DNA of 64,000 nt, from contig JASJAU010000006.1 in the NCBI GenBank assembly GCA_030066855.1, positions 1 to 64,000 of the forward strand. The letters are read 5' to 3'. The DNA comes from Paracoccaceae bacterium (GTDB taxonomy: Bacteria; Pseudomonadota; Alphaproteobacteria; Rhodobacterales; Rhodobacteraceae). Below the pieces are notes generated by a model, which saw only the letters and a list, made by a program, of their open reading frames with translations, did not search any database and had not been told where the DNA came from. Shown here piece after piece: positions 32,339 through 40,683 of this stretch (positions are counted from its first letter, which is position 1; each line of letters opens with the position of its first letter). The translations under genes and the position numbers were made by a program.

Positions 32339-33358
32339 ATGGCAATGAGCAGTGCGTCAACCTCCAACCGGCTTTCCGCGCCCGCGTCCGCGCGCCGCTG
32401 GCGCGATGTTGCGCTTTTGGGCGGACTGTTCCTTTTGGTGGTCGCTGGACTCGCGGGGCTTGCGGCGGCGACCGGTTGGGAGGAGACGCTGGCAGGCCTG
32501 CAAAGACTGACCATTGCCCAGCTCCTCCTCCTCCTGGCGCTAAGCCTGATGAACTACGGCTTCAGGGCGCTCCGCTGGCACCTGTTCTCAGGACGCCTGG
32601 GTTTGGGCCTGCCGCTCGCCGCCGACACACGCCACTTTCTCGGCGGCTTCGCGATGTCGGTGACGCCCGGTCGAGTGGGCGAACTGGTTCGCATGCGTTG
32701 GATCCGACGCGAAACGGGCTGGCCCTTCGACCGGACGGCGCCGCTCGTTCTCGTGGACCGCGCCTCCGACCTGGCGGCCATGGCTGTGGTGCTGGCGATC
32801 GCCATCGCGCTCTCGACCGGCGGGATCGCAGGCGGGGTGCCTGTCGCGATCGCGGCGCTCGCTGTCGCCTGGGTGGCGACGCGGCCCAACCTCCTGCGCG
32901 GGATCGCCGAGGGCGCCTATCGACTCATTGGACGCCGCCTGCCCCGGCTTTTCGCCCGCATCCGGCGCGCTTCCGTGTCGCTCGGGGCCTTCAACGGGCC
33001 CGGCCTGCTCTTCGCGGCGTCCTTCCTCGGCATTGTCGGCTGGGCGGCCGAGGGCGTGGCGTTCTGGCTGCTCCTCGTGTGGATGGGCGCAGACATCGGC
33101 CTCGCCATGGCCGTGGCGATCTTCATTTTCGCGACGCTCGCAGGCGGCCTCACCGGCGCGCCGGGCGGCATCGGCGGGGCGGAGGCGGCGATGGTCGCGC
33201 TTCTGGCCTTGAACGGCGTGCCGCTCGAAATCGCTGCGCCTGCAACTCTTATCATCCGCGTGACAACCCTCTGGTTCGCTATCGGGATCGGCCTCCTGGT
33301 CTTCCCGGTCGCCGAGCGGCACTCCCTGAAAGGCGGCCATGCTTTGGAAAACAGCTGA
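32339..33358 (+). CDS. YbhN/LPG-synthase-TM-like putative flippase membrane protein
   Basis: Multiple TM segments; FLGGFAMSVTPGRVGELVRMRWI; APGGIGGAEAAMVALL. Confidence 0.85.
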   Translation: MAMSSASTSNRLSAPASARRWRDVALLGGLFLLVVAGLAGLAAATGWEETLAGLQRLTIAQLLLLLALSLMNYGFRALRWHLFSGRLGLGLPLAADTRHFLGGFAMSVTPGRVGELVRMRWIRRETGWPFDRTAPLVLVDRASDLAAMAVVLAIAIALSTGGIAGGVPVAIAALAVAWVATRPNLLRGIAEGAYRLIGRRLPRLFARIRRASVSLGAFNGPGLLFAASFLGIVGWAAEGVAFWLLLVWMGADIGLAMAVAIFIFATLAGGLTGAPGGIGGAEAAMVALLALNGVPLEIAAPATLIIRVTTLWFAIGIGLLVFPVAERHSLKGGHALENS

Positions 33359-34646
33359 ACTCTCCGGCTGGGGCCGCGCCTTGCGCGGGCCCGCCCAGCT
33401 TGCCCGGCCCGAGCGCGCATCCACCCTCGCCGCGCTGCAGTCCGAGGTGCCTGCGCCGGCCATCGGCATGCGCCGCAGCTACGGCGACGCGCCTCTGAAT
33501 TCTGGCGGCAAGGCGATCGACATGACCCGGCTGGACCGGGTGTTGAGCTTCGACGCGGACACCGGGCTCCTTGAGGTGGAAGCGGGGGCGCGGCTTGGCG
33601 AGCTCGTCCGCATCTTCGCGCCCAAGGGTTGGCTGCCGCCGGTTCTTCCGGGCACAGGGCTCGCGACCGTGGGCGGTGCGATCGCCATGGACGTGCACGG
33701 CAAAAACCACCATGGCGCGGGCACCTTTGGCTGCCATGTTCGGGCCCTCTCCTTGATGACTCCCAAAGGACCAAAGACGGTCAAAGAGGGCTCAGCGCTA
33801 TTCAAAGCGACCATCGGCGGTCTGGGCCAGACAGGGCCGATCTATTCCGCCAAGTTCCAGCTTTTGAGGACGAAAGGCGACGTGATCGTTGTGACCGAAC
33901 GCCGGATCGAGGGCTGGGACGCGTTCATCTCCTATCTTGACGCCTCCGACGCGACCTACACGGTCGGCTGGATCGACGCGACCGCAACCGGCAACGCCCT
34001 TGGGCGCGGCATCCTGGAAGAGGCGGAGACCGGCGGCGGTCTCGTCCCGCCCGCTAAGCGAGGCAAAAAGGTGCCCGTCGACGCGCCGGACTTCACGCTC
34101 TCGCCTCCCGTGGTGCGGGCGTTCAACGCCGCCTATTGGCGGCGCGTTCCGAATGCCGGGCGCACGGTGGTCAAACCGATCGACGACTTCTTCTTCCCGC
34201 TCGACAGGATCCACGACTGGAACCGGCTCTACGGCAAAACCGGCTTTCATCAATTCCAATGCGTGGTCCCGCTGGCCCAAGCGGGCGCGCTCCGCGAGAT
34301 CCTGGCCAGGATCGCGCGGTCCGGCCTTGCCTCCCCGCTTGCCGTACTGAAGCGGATGGGGCCGGGGCGGGCCGGGTACATGTCCTTCCCGATGGAGGGC
34401 TACACGCTCGCCGTCGATTTCCCCAATCGGAGCGGCGCCGAGGCTCTCATTTCTGAGCTGGAGCGCGATGCGGCGAAGGCCGAAGGCCGGATCTATCTCG
34501 CCAAGGACGCACTCGCCGCGCCCGAGACGATCCGATCGATGTACCCCGAGCATGGCGACTGGCTGAAAGCCGTGCGCAAAGCGGACCCGGGGGCCGCCTA
34601 CGAGACGGACATGACGAGGCGGTTGAACCTGAGAGGCGCGGAATGA
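33339..34646 (+). CDS. FAD-binding oxidoreductase, DprE1-like (decaprenylphosphoryl-beta-D-ribose 2-oxidase family)
   Basis: GGAIAMDVHGKNHHGAGTFGCHV; RLYGKTGFHQFQCVVP; MYPEHGDWLKAVRKADPGAAYETDMTRRLNL. Confidence 0.9.
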   Translation: MLWKTAELSGWGRALRGPAQLARPERASTLAALQSEVPAPAIGMRRSYGDAPLNSGGKAIDMTRLDRVLSFDADTGLLEVEAGARLGELVRIFAPKGWLPPVLPGTGLATVGGAIAMDVHGKNHHGAGTFGCHVRALSLMTPKGPKTVKEGSALFKATIGGLGQTGPIYSAKFQLLRTKGDVIVVTERRIEGWDAFISYLDASDATYTVGWIDATATGNALGRGILEEAETGGGLVPPAKRGKKVPVDAPDFTLSPPVVRAFNAAYWRRVPNAGRTVVKPIDDFFFPLDRIHDWNRLYGKTGFHQFQCVVPLAQAGALREILARIARSGLASPLAVLKRMGPGRAGYMSFPMEGYTLAVDFPNRSGAEALISELERDAAKAEGRIYLAKDALAAPETIRSMYPEHGDWLKAVRKADPGAAYETDMTRRLNLRGAE

Positions 34647-35377
34647 CGACCTGGATCATCCTCGGCGGCACATCGACCATCGCCCGCGCCTTCGCCCGGA
34701 AGGCGGCGGATCGCGGCGAGGGCGTCATCCTGGCCGGGCGCGACGCCGATGATCTGGCCGCCACCGCGGCGGATTGCGCCGCGAGGGGGGCGCCTTTGGG
34801 CGAGTCGATCCGACTCGACGCCCGCGACCCTTTGACCTTCGGCCCAATCGCGGAAAGGGCGGGCCGCATATCGGACGAGATTGGCATCGCAGTTTTTGTC
34901 GGCTCAATGCCGTCGCAGGAAGAAATCGACTCCGACCCCGCCCTGATCGACGGCGTGGTGGCCGATAATTACTCCGGTCCGGCGCGTCTCTTACATGAAC
35001 TGGCACCCCTCCTGGAAGACCGCGGTGCGGGGACCGTCATCGGCGTCGGATCGGTGGCGGGGGATCGCGGGCGGATCGGCAACTACGTCTATGGATCCAG
35101 CAAGTCAGGCTTTCACGCCTATCTGTCCGGTCTCAGAAACCGCCTCGGTCGATCCGGGGTTCATGTAGTGACTGTCAAACCGGGCACGGTGGACACCGCG
35201 ATGACCTGGGGGATGGAGAAGCTCCCCTTCCTCGCGCCGCCCGAAAAGATCGTCCAAGACATCTTCCGCGCGGCAGACAAGAAGAAGGACGTGATCTACA
35301 CGCCTTTGATCTGGTGGCCGGTCATGACCGTGATCCGGGCGATCCCTGAGCGCGTCTTCAAAAAGATGAGCATCTGA
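34643..35377 (+). CDS. SDR family oxidoreductase, DprE2-like
   Basis: ILGGTSTIARAFARKAADRG; YVYGSSKSGFHAYLSGLRNRL (YxxxK); 4-bp overlap with the DprE1-like gene. Confidence 0.88.
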   Translation: MTTWIILGGTSTIARAFARKAADRGEGVILAGRDADDLAATAADCAARGAPLGESIRLDARDPLTFGPIAERAGRISDEIGIAVFVGSMPSQEEIDSDPALIDGVVADNYSGPARLLHELAPLLEDRGAGTVIGVGSVAGDRGRIGNYVYGSSKSGFHAYLSGLRNRLGRSGVHVVTVKPGTVDTAMTWGMEKLPFLAPPEKIVQDIFRAADKKKDVIYTPLIWWPVMTVIRAIPERVFKKMSI

Positions 35378-35394
35378 GCGGCTGCGGCTCCGCC

Positions 35395-36273
35395 CTATCT
35401 AACCGAGAAGACGCAGCCGTCGGTTATCAGCTCTGGTGGAGTCTGACAGAGCGACCGGGCGACGTTCCAGGCGGCCAAGACCTTGGGCACATAGGCCCGT
35501 GTCTCGGCAAAAGGCGGCACGCCCGCATGCTGGGAAACAGCGCCTTCTCCCGCATTGTATCCCGCAAGCGCCAGAACGGGATCGCGGTCAAACTCGCGGA
35601 GCAGCCAGTCCAGATAGGCCACGCCGCCCTGAATGTTCTCGCGCGCGTTCATACTGTCGTCCACTCCGAACCTCGCCGCCGTGGCGGGCATCAACTGCAT
35701 GAGCCCTTCCGCCCCGGCCCGGCTGACCGCATCAATGCGGCCGGCGCTTTCGATGGAGATGACGGCGAGCACGAGAGCAGGAGAGACCTCGGTTCCGATG
35801 GTCGAGGTCAGGATGTCCACGCCGTGCCGCTCGGCGATGGACCGGAGCGTCTGCAACCGGGGGGTTCCCACCTTTGCAACCCCACGCTGGACAGCGGCCA
35901 GCGCGTCCTGAAAACGCGACGCGGGGTCCTCGTTCAATCCCGGTGAAACGACGTCCCAATACCAGTCGAACTCAGTGGAGCCGTCTGGGACCACGCCGCC
36001 CGGCACGCGAAATGCCGCGTCCGGCCTCGGGTCGCCCGGCCGGCGCGGCTCCTCGCCCGGCGTGATCCGATAGACTTCTGCCTCCGGGTCGATCTGCACG
36101 GTGATTCTGCGAGGTGCATCGCCCGAAGGCGGCGCGACGCGCCGAAACGTGAAATCGCCGCCAGTCTGGGCGGTCTGAGCGGAGGCGGGGCCTGCGACTC
36201 CCGGCGAAAGCGCGGGAATCGACGCGACCGCGGCGCCGACCAGAAGAAATCGCAAGATGCCAATCAGTTTCAT
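35395..36273 (-). CDS. Lytic murein transglycosylase (SLT domain)
   Basis: SPALVLAVISIESAGRIDAVSRAGAEGLMQLMPATAARFGV; ALAGYNAGEGAV. Confidence 0.93.
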   Translation of the reverse strand: MKLIGILRFLLVGAAVASIPALSPGVAGPASAQTAQTGGDFTFRRVAPPSGDAPRRITVQIDPEAEVYRITPGEEPRRPGDPRPDAAFRVPGGVVPDGSTEFDWYWDVVSPGLNEDPASRFQDALAAVQRGVAKVGTPRLQTLRSIAERHGVDILTSTIGTEVSPALVLAVISIESAGRIDAVSRAGAEGLMQLMPATAARFGVDDSMNARENIQGGVAYLDWLLREFDRDPVLALAGYNAGEGAVSQHAGVPPFAETRAYVPKVLAAWNVARSLCQTPPELITDGCVFSVR

Positions 36274-36436
36274 GGCCCGTTTTTTCGCAAATCGCCCCCG
36301 CATCGGCCAGCACAATCGGGCGTATTGTTCGCGTTTGCCGGATAGTCGTGCCCGACGGACATCATTGACTATCATGACGAAACCCAATTTCAGTTTTATT
36401 CATTTATTTTCAGGTAGTTATTAGATTCATCCCATC

Positions 36437-36454
36437 TTTCGCATGCGTGCGAAA
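36437..36454. repeat. Inverted repeat TTTCGCA-TGCG-TGCGAAA upstream of flp gene 1
   Basis: Perfect 7-bp arms, 4-nt spacer. Confidence 0.7.
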
Positions 36455-36475
36455 ATTGTACCTCCGGCGCCAAAC

Positions 36476-36498
36476 TCTCGCCCCAATTACCGGCGAGA
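36476..36498. repeat. Inverted repeat TCTCGCC-N9-GGCGAGA upstream of flp gene 1
   Basis: Perfect 7-bp arms, 9-nt spacer. Confidence 0.65.
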
Positions 36499-36598
36499 AA
36501 AGCAACATGCCAAGGCGGCAAAGGATTGGAAGTGAGAGTTTCGGTCCCTTCAGTCGTCAAGGTTGTTTGGAAACTGATCCTACCCAATGGAGGGACAC

Positions 36599-36784
36599 AT
36601 GAAACTGTTCAACGCTTTTCTTAACGACGAATCCGGCGCCGTCACGGTTGACTGGGTTGTTCTGACCGCTGCTATCGTTGGTCTCGGCATTGCCGTTATG
36701 ACCTCGGTTGGCGCCGGTACGGCCGACTTCGCCGACACGATCTCGGGCCACATGTCGACCGGCTCGGTCACCACGAGCTACTAA
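36599..36784 (+). CDS. Flp-like type IVb pilin 1
   Basis: MKLFNAFLNDESGAVTVDWVVLTAAIVGLGIAV; GGAGGG SD upstream; 61 aa; Tad locus context. Confidence 0.88.
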   Translation: MKLFNAFLNDESGAVTVDWVVLTAAIVGLGIAVMTSVGAGTADFADTISGHMSTGSVTTSY

Positions 36785-36807
36785 CAGACATTCCTAGTCT
36801 GGTTATG

Positions 36808-36842
36808 AGGCCGCGCCCCCCGGGGCGCGGCCTTTGGCTTTT
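36808..36842 (+). terminator. Intrinsic terminator after flp gene 1
   Basis: GGCCGCGCCCC/GGGGCGCGGCC hairpin followed by TTTGGCTTTT. Confidence 0.75.
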
Positions 36843-36981
36843 CCAAACAAAGAACAGATTTTTCTGAAAATTGAGGGAATTGTGGAGAAAAGGAGATCGG
36901 CAGGTCTCACTTGCGCCATATTTCCCTGTCAGTGGTGGGAACAGAAATCGCAACAACTCGCATTTGGCAACGGAGTGAACG

Positions 36982-37173
36982 ATGTTTGGTACCTTTAGAA
37001 ACTTCTGCCTTCAGGAAGACGGAGCTGTAACCGTCGATTTTGTCGTTCTGACGGCGGCGGTGATCGGCCTGGGCCTTGGCGTAATCCTGACCATTTCCAA
37101 CGGCGCCACAGACTACTCCGGCAGCGTCGGAAACTACCTGACTGCGCAGACCGTCACCTCGACTTATGACTGA
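36982..37173 (+). CDS. Flp-like type IVb pilin 2
   Basis: MFGTFRNFCLQEDGAVTVDFVVLTAAVIGLGLGVIL. Confidence 0.85.
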   Translation: MFGTFRNFCLQEDGAVTVDFVVLTAAVIGLGLGVILTISNGATDYSGSVGNYLTAQTVTSTYD

Positions 37174-37217
37174 TCCTCAATCGAAAATGCGTGGACACTG
37201 CACGACATAATCAAGTT

Positions 37218-37230
37218 CCGTCCACGGTTT
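37218..37230 (+). promoter_or_regulatory. 13-mer CCGTCCACGGTTT, repeated inverted at 38223-38235
   Basis: Exact reverse-complement 13-mer in two Tad intergenic regions. Confidence 0.35.
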
Positions 37231-37317
37231 CGCCACAATCAAAGGCCAACCCTAGCATGACGAAAACCGGGTGGTGGCGGAACAATCCGCCAGGCCGATA
37301 GTAAAAGAGGAAACGTC

Positions 37318-38157
37318 ATGCGTTTGGTGTTCGGATTTGTCCTTTTGCTCGGCATGGGTTTGGCCGGAGCTGCCGTTTATATGGCCAAAGGATACATTGG
37401 CCAGCAGCAGGCCCAGCTCGCGGAAGCGAACAAGGTCAGGCAAGCGATCGTTCCCACGGTCGAAGTCTATGTGCTGAACAAACCCTTGCGCTACGGCCAG
37501 CGGCTAACGCTGGAAGACATAAAGAAGGTGCGCTGGCCGGAGGAGGCCGTGCCGGAAGGCGCCTTCGTCTCCGAAGAGGAGCTCTTCCCCGAAGGCACCG
37601 ACACGCCACGTGAAGTCCTGCGGACCATGGAAGCCGACGAGGCCGTGCTCGTCTCCAAAGTGACCGATCCGGGCGAGAACGCCGGGATCTCGTCCCGCTT
37701 GTCGACCGGGCTCAGAGCTTTCACGATCCAGACCGACGTCACGTCTGGCGTCGGGGGGTTTCTGCGCGTGGGCGATCGCGTCGATGTGTATTGGACCGGC
37801 AATCTGCCTGAGGGCAGACGCGTGACCCGGCTGATCGACACCAACATCCGGCTGATCGGCATCAACCAGTCGGCCGACGAGGACCGCACCGGCGCCATCG
37901 TGGCGCAGACGGTCACAGTCGAGATCAATCCGCGGCAGGTCGCATCGCTCGCTCAGGCGCAAGCCACCGGACGACTTACGCTGTCTCTGGTGGGTGTCGA
38001 GGACCTGACCCAGGTCGAAAGCGTCGAGATCGACCAGAATGAGCTTCTTGGAATTGAGGAGAAACAAGTTGTCGAGGTCGAGACGGAAGAGATTTGCACC
38101 GTGCGGCGCCGCAACGGAGAAGAGATCATAACGGTCCAGATTCCCTGCACAAACTAG
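37318..38157 (+). CDS. cpaB: Flp pilus assembly protein CpaB/RcpC
   Basis: VEVYVLNKPLRYGQRLTLEDIKKVRWPEEAVPEGAF (SAF); RVDVYWTG; TVTVEINPRQVASLAQAQATGRLTLSL. Confidence 0.93.
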   Translation: MRLVFGFVLLLGMGLAGAAVYMAKGYIGQQQAQLAEANKVRQAIVPTVEVYVLNKPLRYGQRLTLEDIKKVRWPEEAVPEGAFVSEEELFPEGTDTPREVLRTMEADEAVLVSKVTDPGENAGISSRLSTGLRAFTIQTDVTSGVGGFLRVGDRVDVYWTGNLPEGRRVTRLIDTNIRLIGINQSADEDRTGAIVAQTVTVEINPRQVASLAQAQATGRLTLSLVGVEDLTQVESVEIDQNELLGIEEKQVVEVETEEICTVRRRNGEEIITVQIPCTN

Positions 38158-38182
38158 ACACTTCGAACTCAGGACACGAGCT

Positions 38183-38216
38183 ACGCGCCACCATATTCGG
38201 TGGCGCGTTTTTTATT
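38183..38216 (+). terminator. Intrinsic terminator between cpaB and cpaC
   Basis: ACGCGCCACC-ATATTC-GGTGGCGCGT followed by TTTTTTATTT. Confidence 0.85.
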
Positions 38217-38222
38217 TGGCCC

Positions 38223-38235
38223 AAACCGTGGACGG
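38223..38235 (+). promoter_or_regulatory. 13-mer AAACCGTGGACGG, inverse of 37218-37230
   Basis: Exact reverse complement of the copy upstream of cpaB; contains CCGT-GG-ACGG dyad. Confidence 0.35.
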
Positions 38236-38369
38236 TGTGTTGCGACTTTTCCACATCAGTTTTCGCATTCAACTGCCTGATTGTTGCAATGAATTAACGC
38301 TTGCCGCACTCTGCCGGCATCTGGGCGAAGAAACCCGACAACAGAGGCGTGATCGGAAAGGCAGGTCAC

Positions 38370-39794
38370 ATGAAATTTGATAGGTTCATAAAGGCGGCGC
38401 TCCTAGGATTTGCCGTCACAACAGCGAGTGTCGCCCAGTCTGGGGCGCAGTCGCTTTCCGTAATGGAGGGGGAGGTCTCATCCGCGCTGCAGGTTCCGAT
38501 GAACCGCGCCGTGGTCGTTGAAGCTGAGAACCCCTTCGCAGAACTCAGCATCGCAAACCCGGGCATCGCCGATATCTCGACACTGTCGGACCGGACGATC
38601 TACGTTTTGGGCAAAGCGCCGGGCCGCACAACCCTGACGCTCCTCGGCCCGGACGGTCGTCTGATCACGAACGTCGAGGTGCACGTCACTCCCGATATCG
38701 CCGAATTCAAGGAGCGGCTTCGCCAGATCCTGCCGGGGGAGCCGATTGAGGTCCGCACCGCCAACGACGGCATCGTGCTGTCTGGCGTCGTCTCTTCAAT
38801 CGCCCGCCTGGACCGCGCGCTTGACCTCGCCAACCGGTACGCGCCCGATCGAGTATCCAACCTGATGGTCGTGGGCGGAACGCAGCAGGTCATGCTGAAG
38901 GTTCGCTTCGCCGAGGTTCAACGCCGCGTTCTGAAGGACCTGTCCGCAGGCCTCAACTTCGTCACCGCCGGCTCCGACGCCGCAATCTCCGGCGCCGCCG
39001 GTTCCGGTTCGCTGGTGCCCGGCACCTCGATCGGCGACACGGCGTCCACCACGCTTGATCTGGACGGCACCGCGGTCGGCCAGTTCGGCATCGGGTTTGA
39101 GGTCGGCAGCGTCGCTTTCGGCGTCCTGCTGGAAGCGCTGGAGCAGAAGAACCTGGTCCGGACGCTTGCCGAGCCTAACCTGACGGCGCTTTCCGGTCAG
39201 GAAGCCAGCTTCCTCGCCGGCGGCGAGTACCCGATCCCGGTCACCGACGGGGACGGCGGCGTCACGATCGACTACAAACCGTTCGGCGTTCAGCTGAACT
39301 TCATCCCGCGCGTGGTCGACGGCCACCGCATCAACCTCGAGCTCAACGCCGCCGTTTCGGCCATCGATTTCGGAACCTCGGTGACGAACTCGGGCTTCTC
39401 GGTCAACGCGTTCACGCGCCGCGAGACGCAAACGACGGTCGAGATGCTCGACGGTCAGAGCTTCGCAGTCGCCGGCCTTCTGCAGGACGACTTCCGCGAC
39501 TCCGCCGCACAGGTGCCCTGGCTTGGAGATGTTCCGGTCCTCGGCGCGCTGTTCCGCAGCGCGAACTACGAGCGGAATCAATCGGAGCTCGTGATCATTG
39601 TCACGCCGCACCTTGTTACCCCGACCCGGGGCGAGGCGCTGGCGCTGCCCACGGATCGCGTGCGCATCCCGACTGAATCGGAGCTGTTCCTCTTCGGACA
39701 GACCACACTGCCGGCCGGGGCGCCCCGTTCCGGCGCCGCGGCTGAAGTCGCAAAGCAGGACTTCACGGGGTCCTACGGCTACGTGATGGAGTGA
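38370..39794 (+). CDS. cpaC: Tad secretin CpaC/RcpA (type II/III secretin family)
   Basis: LRQILPGEPIEVRTANDGIVLSGVVSS (BON); LAEPNLTALSGQEASFLAGGEYPIPV; LVIIVTPHLV. Confidence 0.95.
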   Translation: MKFDRFIKAALLGFAVTTASVAQSGAQSLSVMEGEVSSALQVPMNRAVVVEAENPFAELSIANPGIADISTLSDRTIYVLGKAPGRTTLTLLGPDGRLITNVEVHVTPDIAEFKERLRQILPGEPIEVRTANDGIVLSGVVSSIARLDRALDLANRYAPDRVSNLMVVGGTQQVMLKVRFAEVQRRVLKDLSAGLNFVTAGSDAAISGAAGSGSLVPGTSIGDTASTTLDLDGTAVGQFGIGFEVGSVAFGVLLEALEQKNLVRTLAEPNLTALSGQEASFLAGGEYPIPVTDGDGGVTIDYKPFGVQLNFIPRVVDGHRINLELNAAVSAIDFGTSVTNSGFSVNAFTRRETQTTVEMLDGQSFAVAGLLQDDFRDSAAQVPWLGDVPVLGALFRSANYERNQSELVIIVTPHLVTPTRGEALALPTDRVRIPTESELFLFGQTTLPAGAPRSGAAAEVAKQDFTGSYGYVME

Positions 39795-39799
39795 GACAC

Positions 39800-40462
39800 A
39801 TGACCCTCAAGATCAAAACACTTCTTGTCGGGGCAAGCGCGCTCGCTCTGGCGGCCTGCTCGGACACATCGTCCTTCAACAAGGAAGCGGGAGCATTCAT
39901 CGATGAGGGCGCCTTCGGCAACCCGACGATGAACAACACGCTGATTATGAACGGCGATCAGCAGTTCCTGGCCAACCTGAACCAGCGCTTCGCGGCCGAG
40001 GTTCCCACAATGGTGACCTTCGAATTCGACCGCTCGGTTCTGGACGGCGACGCGCGGGCGATCCTGAACGAGCAGGCGGACTGGATCCGCCAGTTCCCGG
40101 AAATCCGCTTCAGCGTGTTCGGTCACACCGACCTGGTCGGCACCGACGCCTATAACAAGGCGCTCGGCATGCGCCGCGCACGCGCGGTCGTTAACTACCT
40201 TGTCAGCCAGGGCGTCAACCGCTCGCGCCTGAAAGCTCAGGTGTCCTTCGGCGAGACGCGCCCGGTTATCGACACCCAGGATCGCGAGCGCCGGAACCGC
40301 CGGACCGTCACCGAGGTGTCGGGCGTCGTTCAAAGCCACCCGATGGTGCTGAACGGCAAGTACGCCGAGATCATCTTCCGCGACTACGTGGGAAGCGCTC
40401 AGTCACCCGCCACGCTTGGCGGCGGCGGCCTCGAGGCCATCGAAGGTCAGGCCGGCAACTGA
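39800..40462 (+). CDS. OmpA-family lipoprotein within the Tad locus
   Basis: LVGASALALAACSD lipobox; FSVFGHTDLVGTDAYNKALGMRRARAVVNYLVSQGV. Confidence 0.93.
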   Translation: MTLKIKTLLVGASALALAACSDTSSFNKEAGAFIDEGAFGNPTMNNTLIMNGDQQFLANLNQRFAAEVPTMVTFEFDRSVLDGDARAILNEQADWIRQFPEIRFSVFGHTDLVGTDAYNKALGMRRARAVVNYLVSQGVNRSRLKAQVSFGETRPVIDTQDRERRNRRTVTEVSGVVQSHPMVLNGKYAEIIFRDYVGSAQSPATLGGGGLEAIEGQAGN

Positions 40463-40484
40463 CGCGAAACATATCATTTACGAA

Positions 40485-40512
40485 GGGCGGCCAATGGCCG
40501 CCCTTTTTGTTT
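40485..40512 (+). terminator. Intrinsic terminator after the OmpA-like gene
   Basis: GGGCGGCC-AAT-GGCCGCCC followed by TTTTTGTTT. Confidence 0.9.
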
Positions 40513-40683
40513 CATCGTCGCTCAATACCGAATAATTACGATTTTTTAGCCTCAATGTCGCCAACATTACCTTTCACAAAATGACAGTGGGGAGACCTCC
40601 GCGCGGATTCGCGTGGCGGTGTCCTCGCGCCGGAATAACTGGGCCTCGGTCTGATCGGGGACCTCCCGGAAGCGGAAGGACAA

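Noticed and set aside
36396-36587. 63-aa minus-strand ORF in the flp upstream region
   Set aside because: No RBS or recognisable domain; lies in the AT-rich regulatory gap and is better explained as noncoding.
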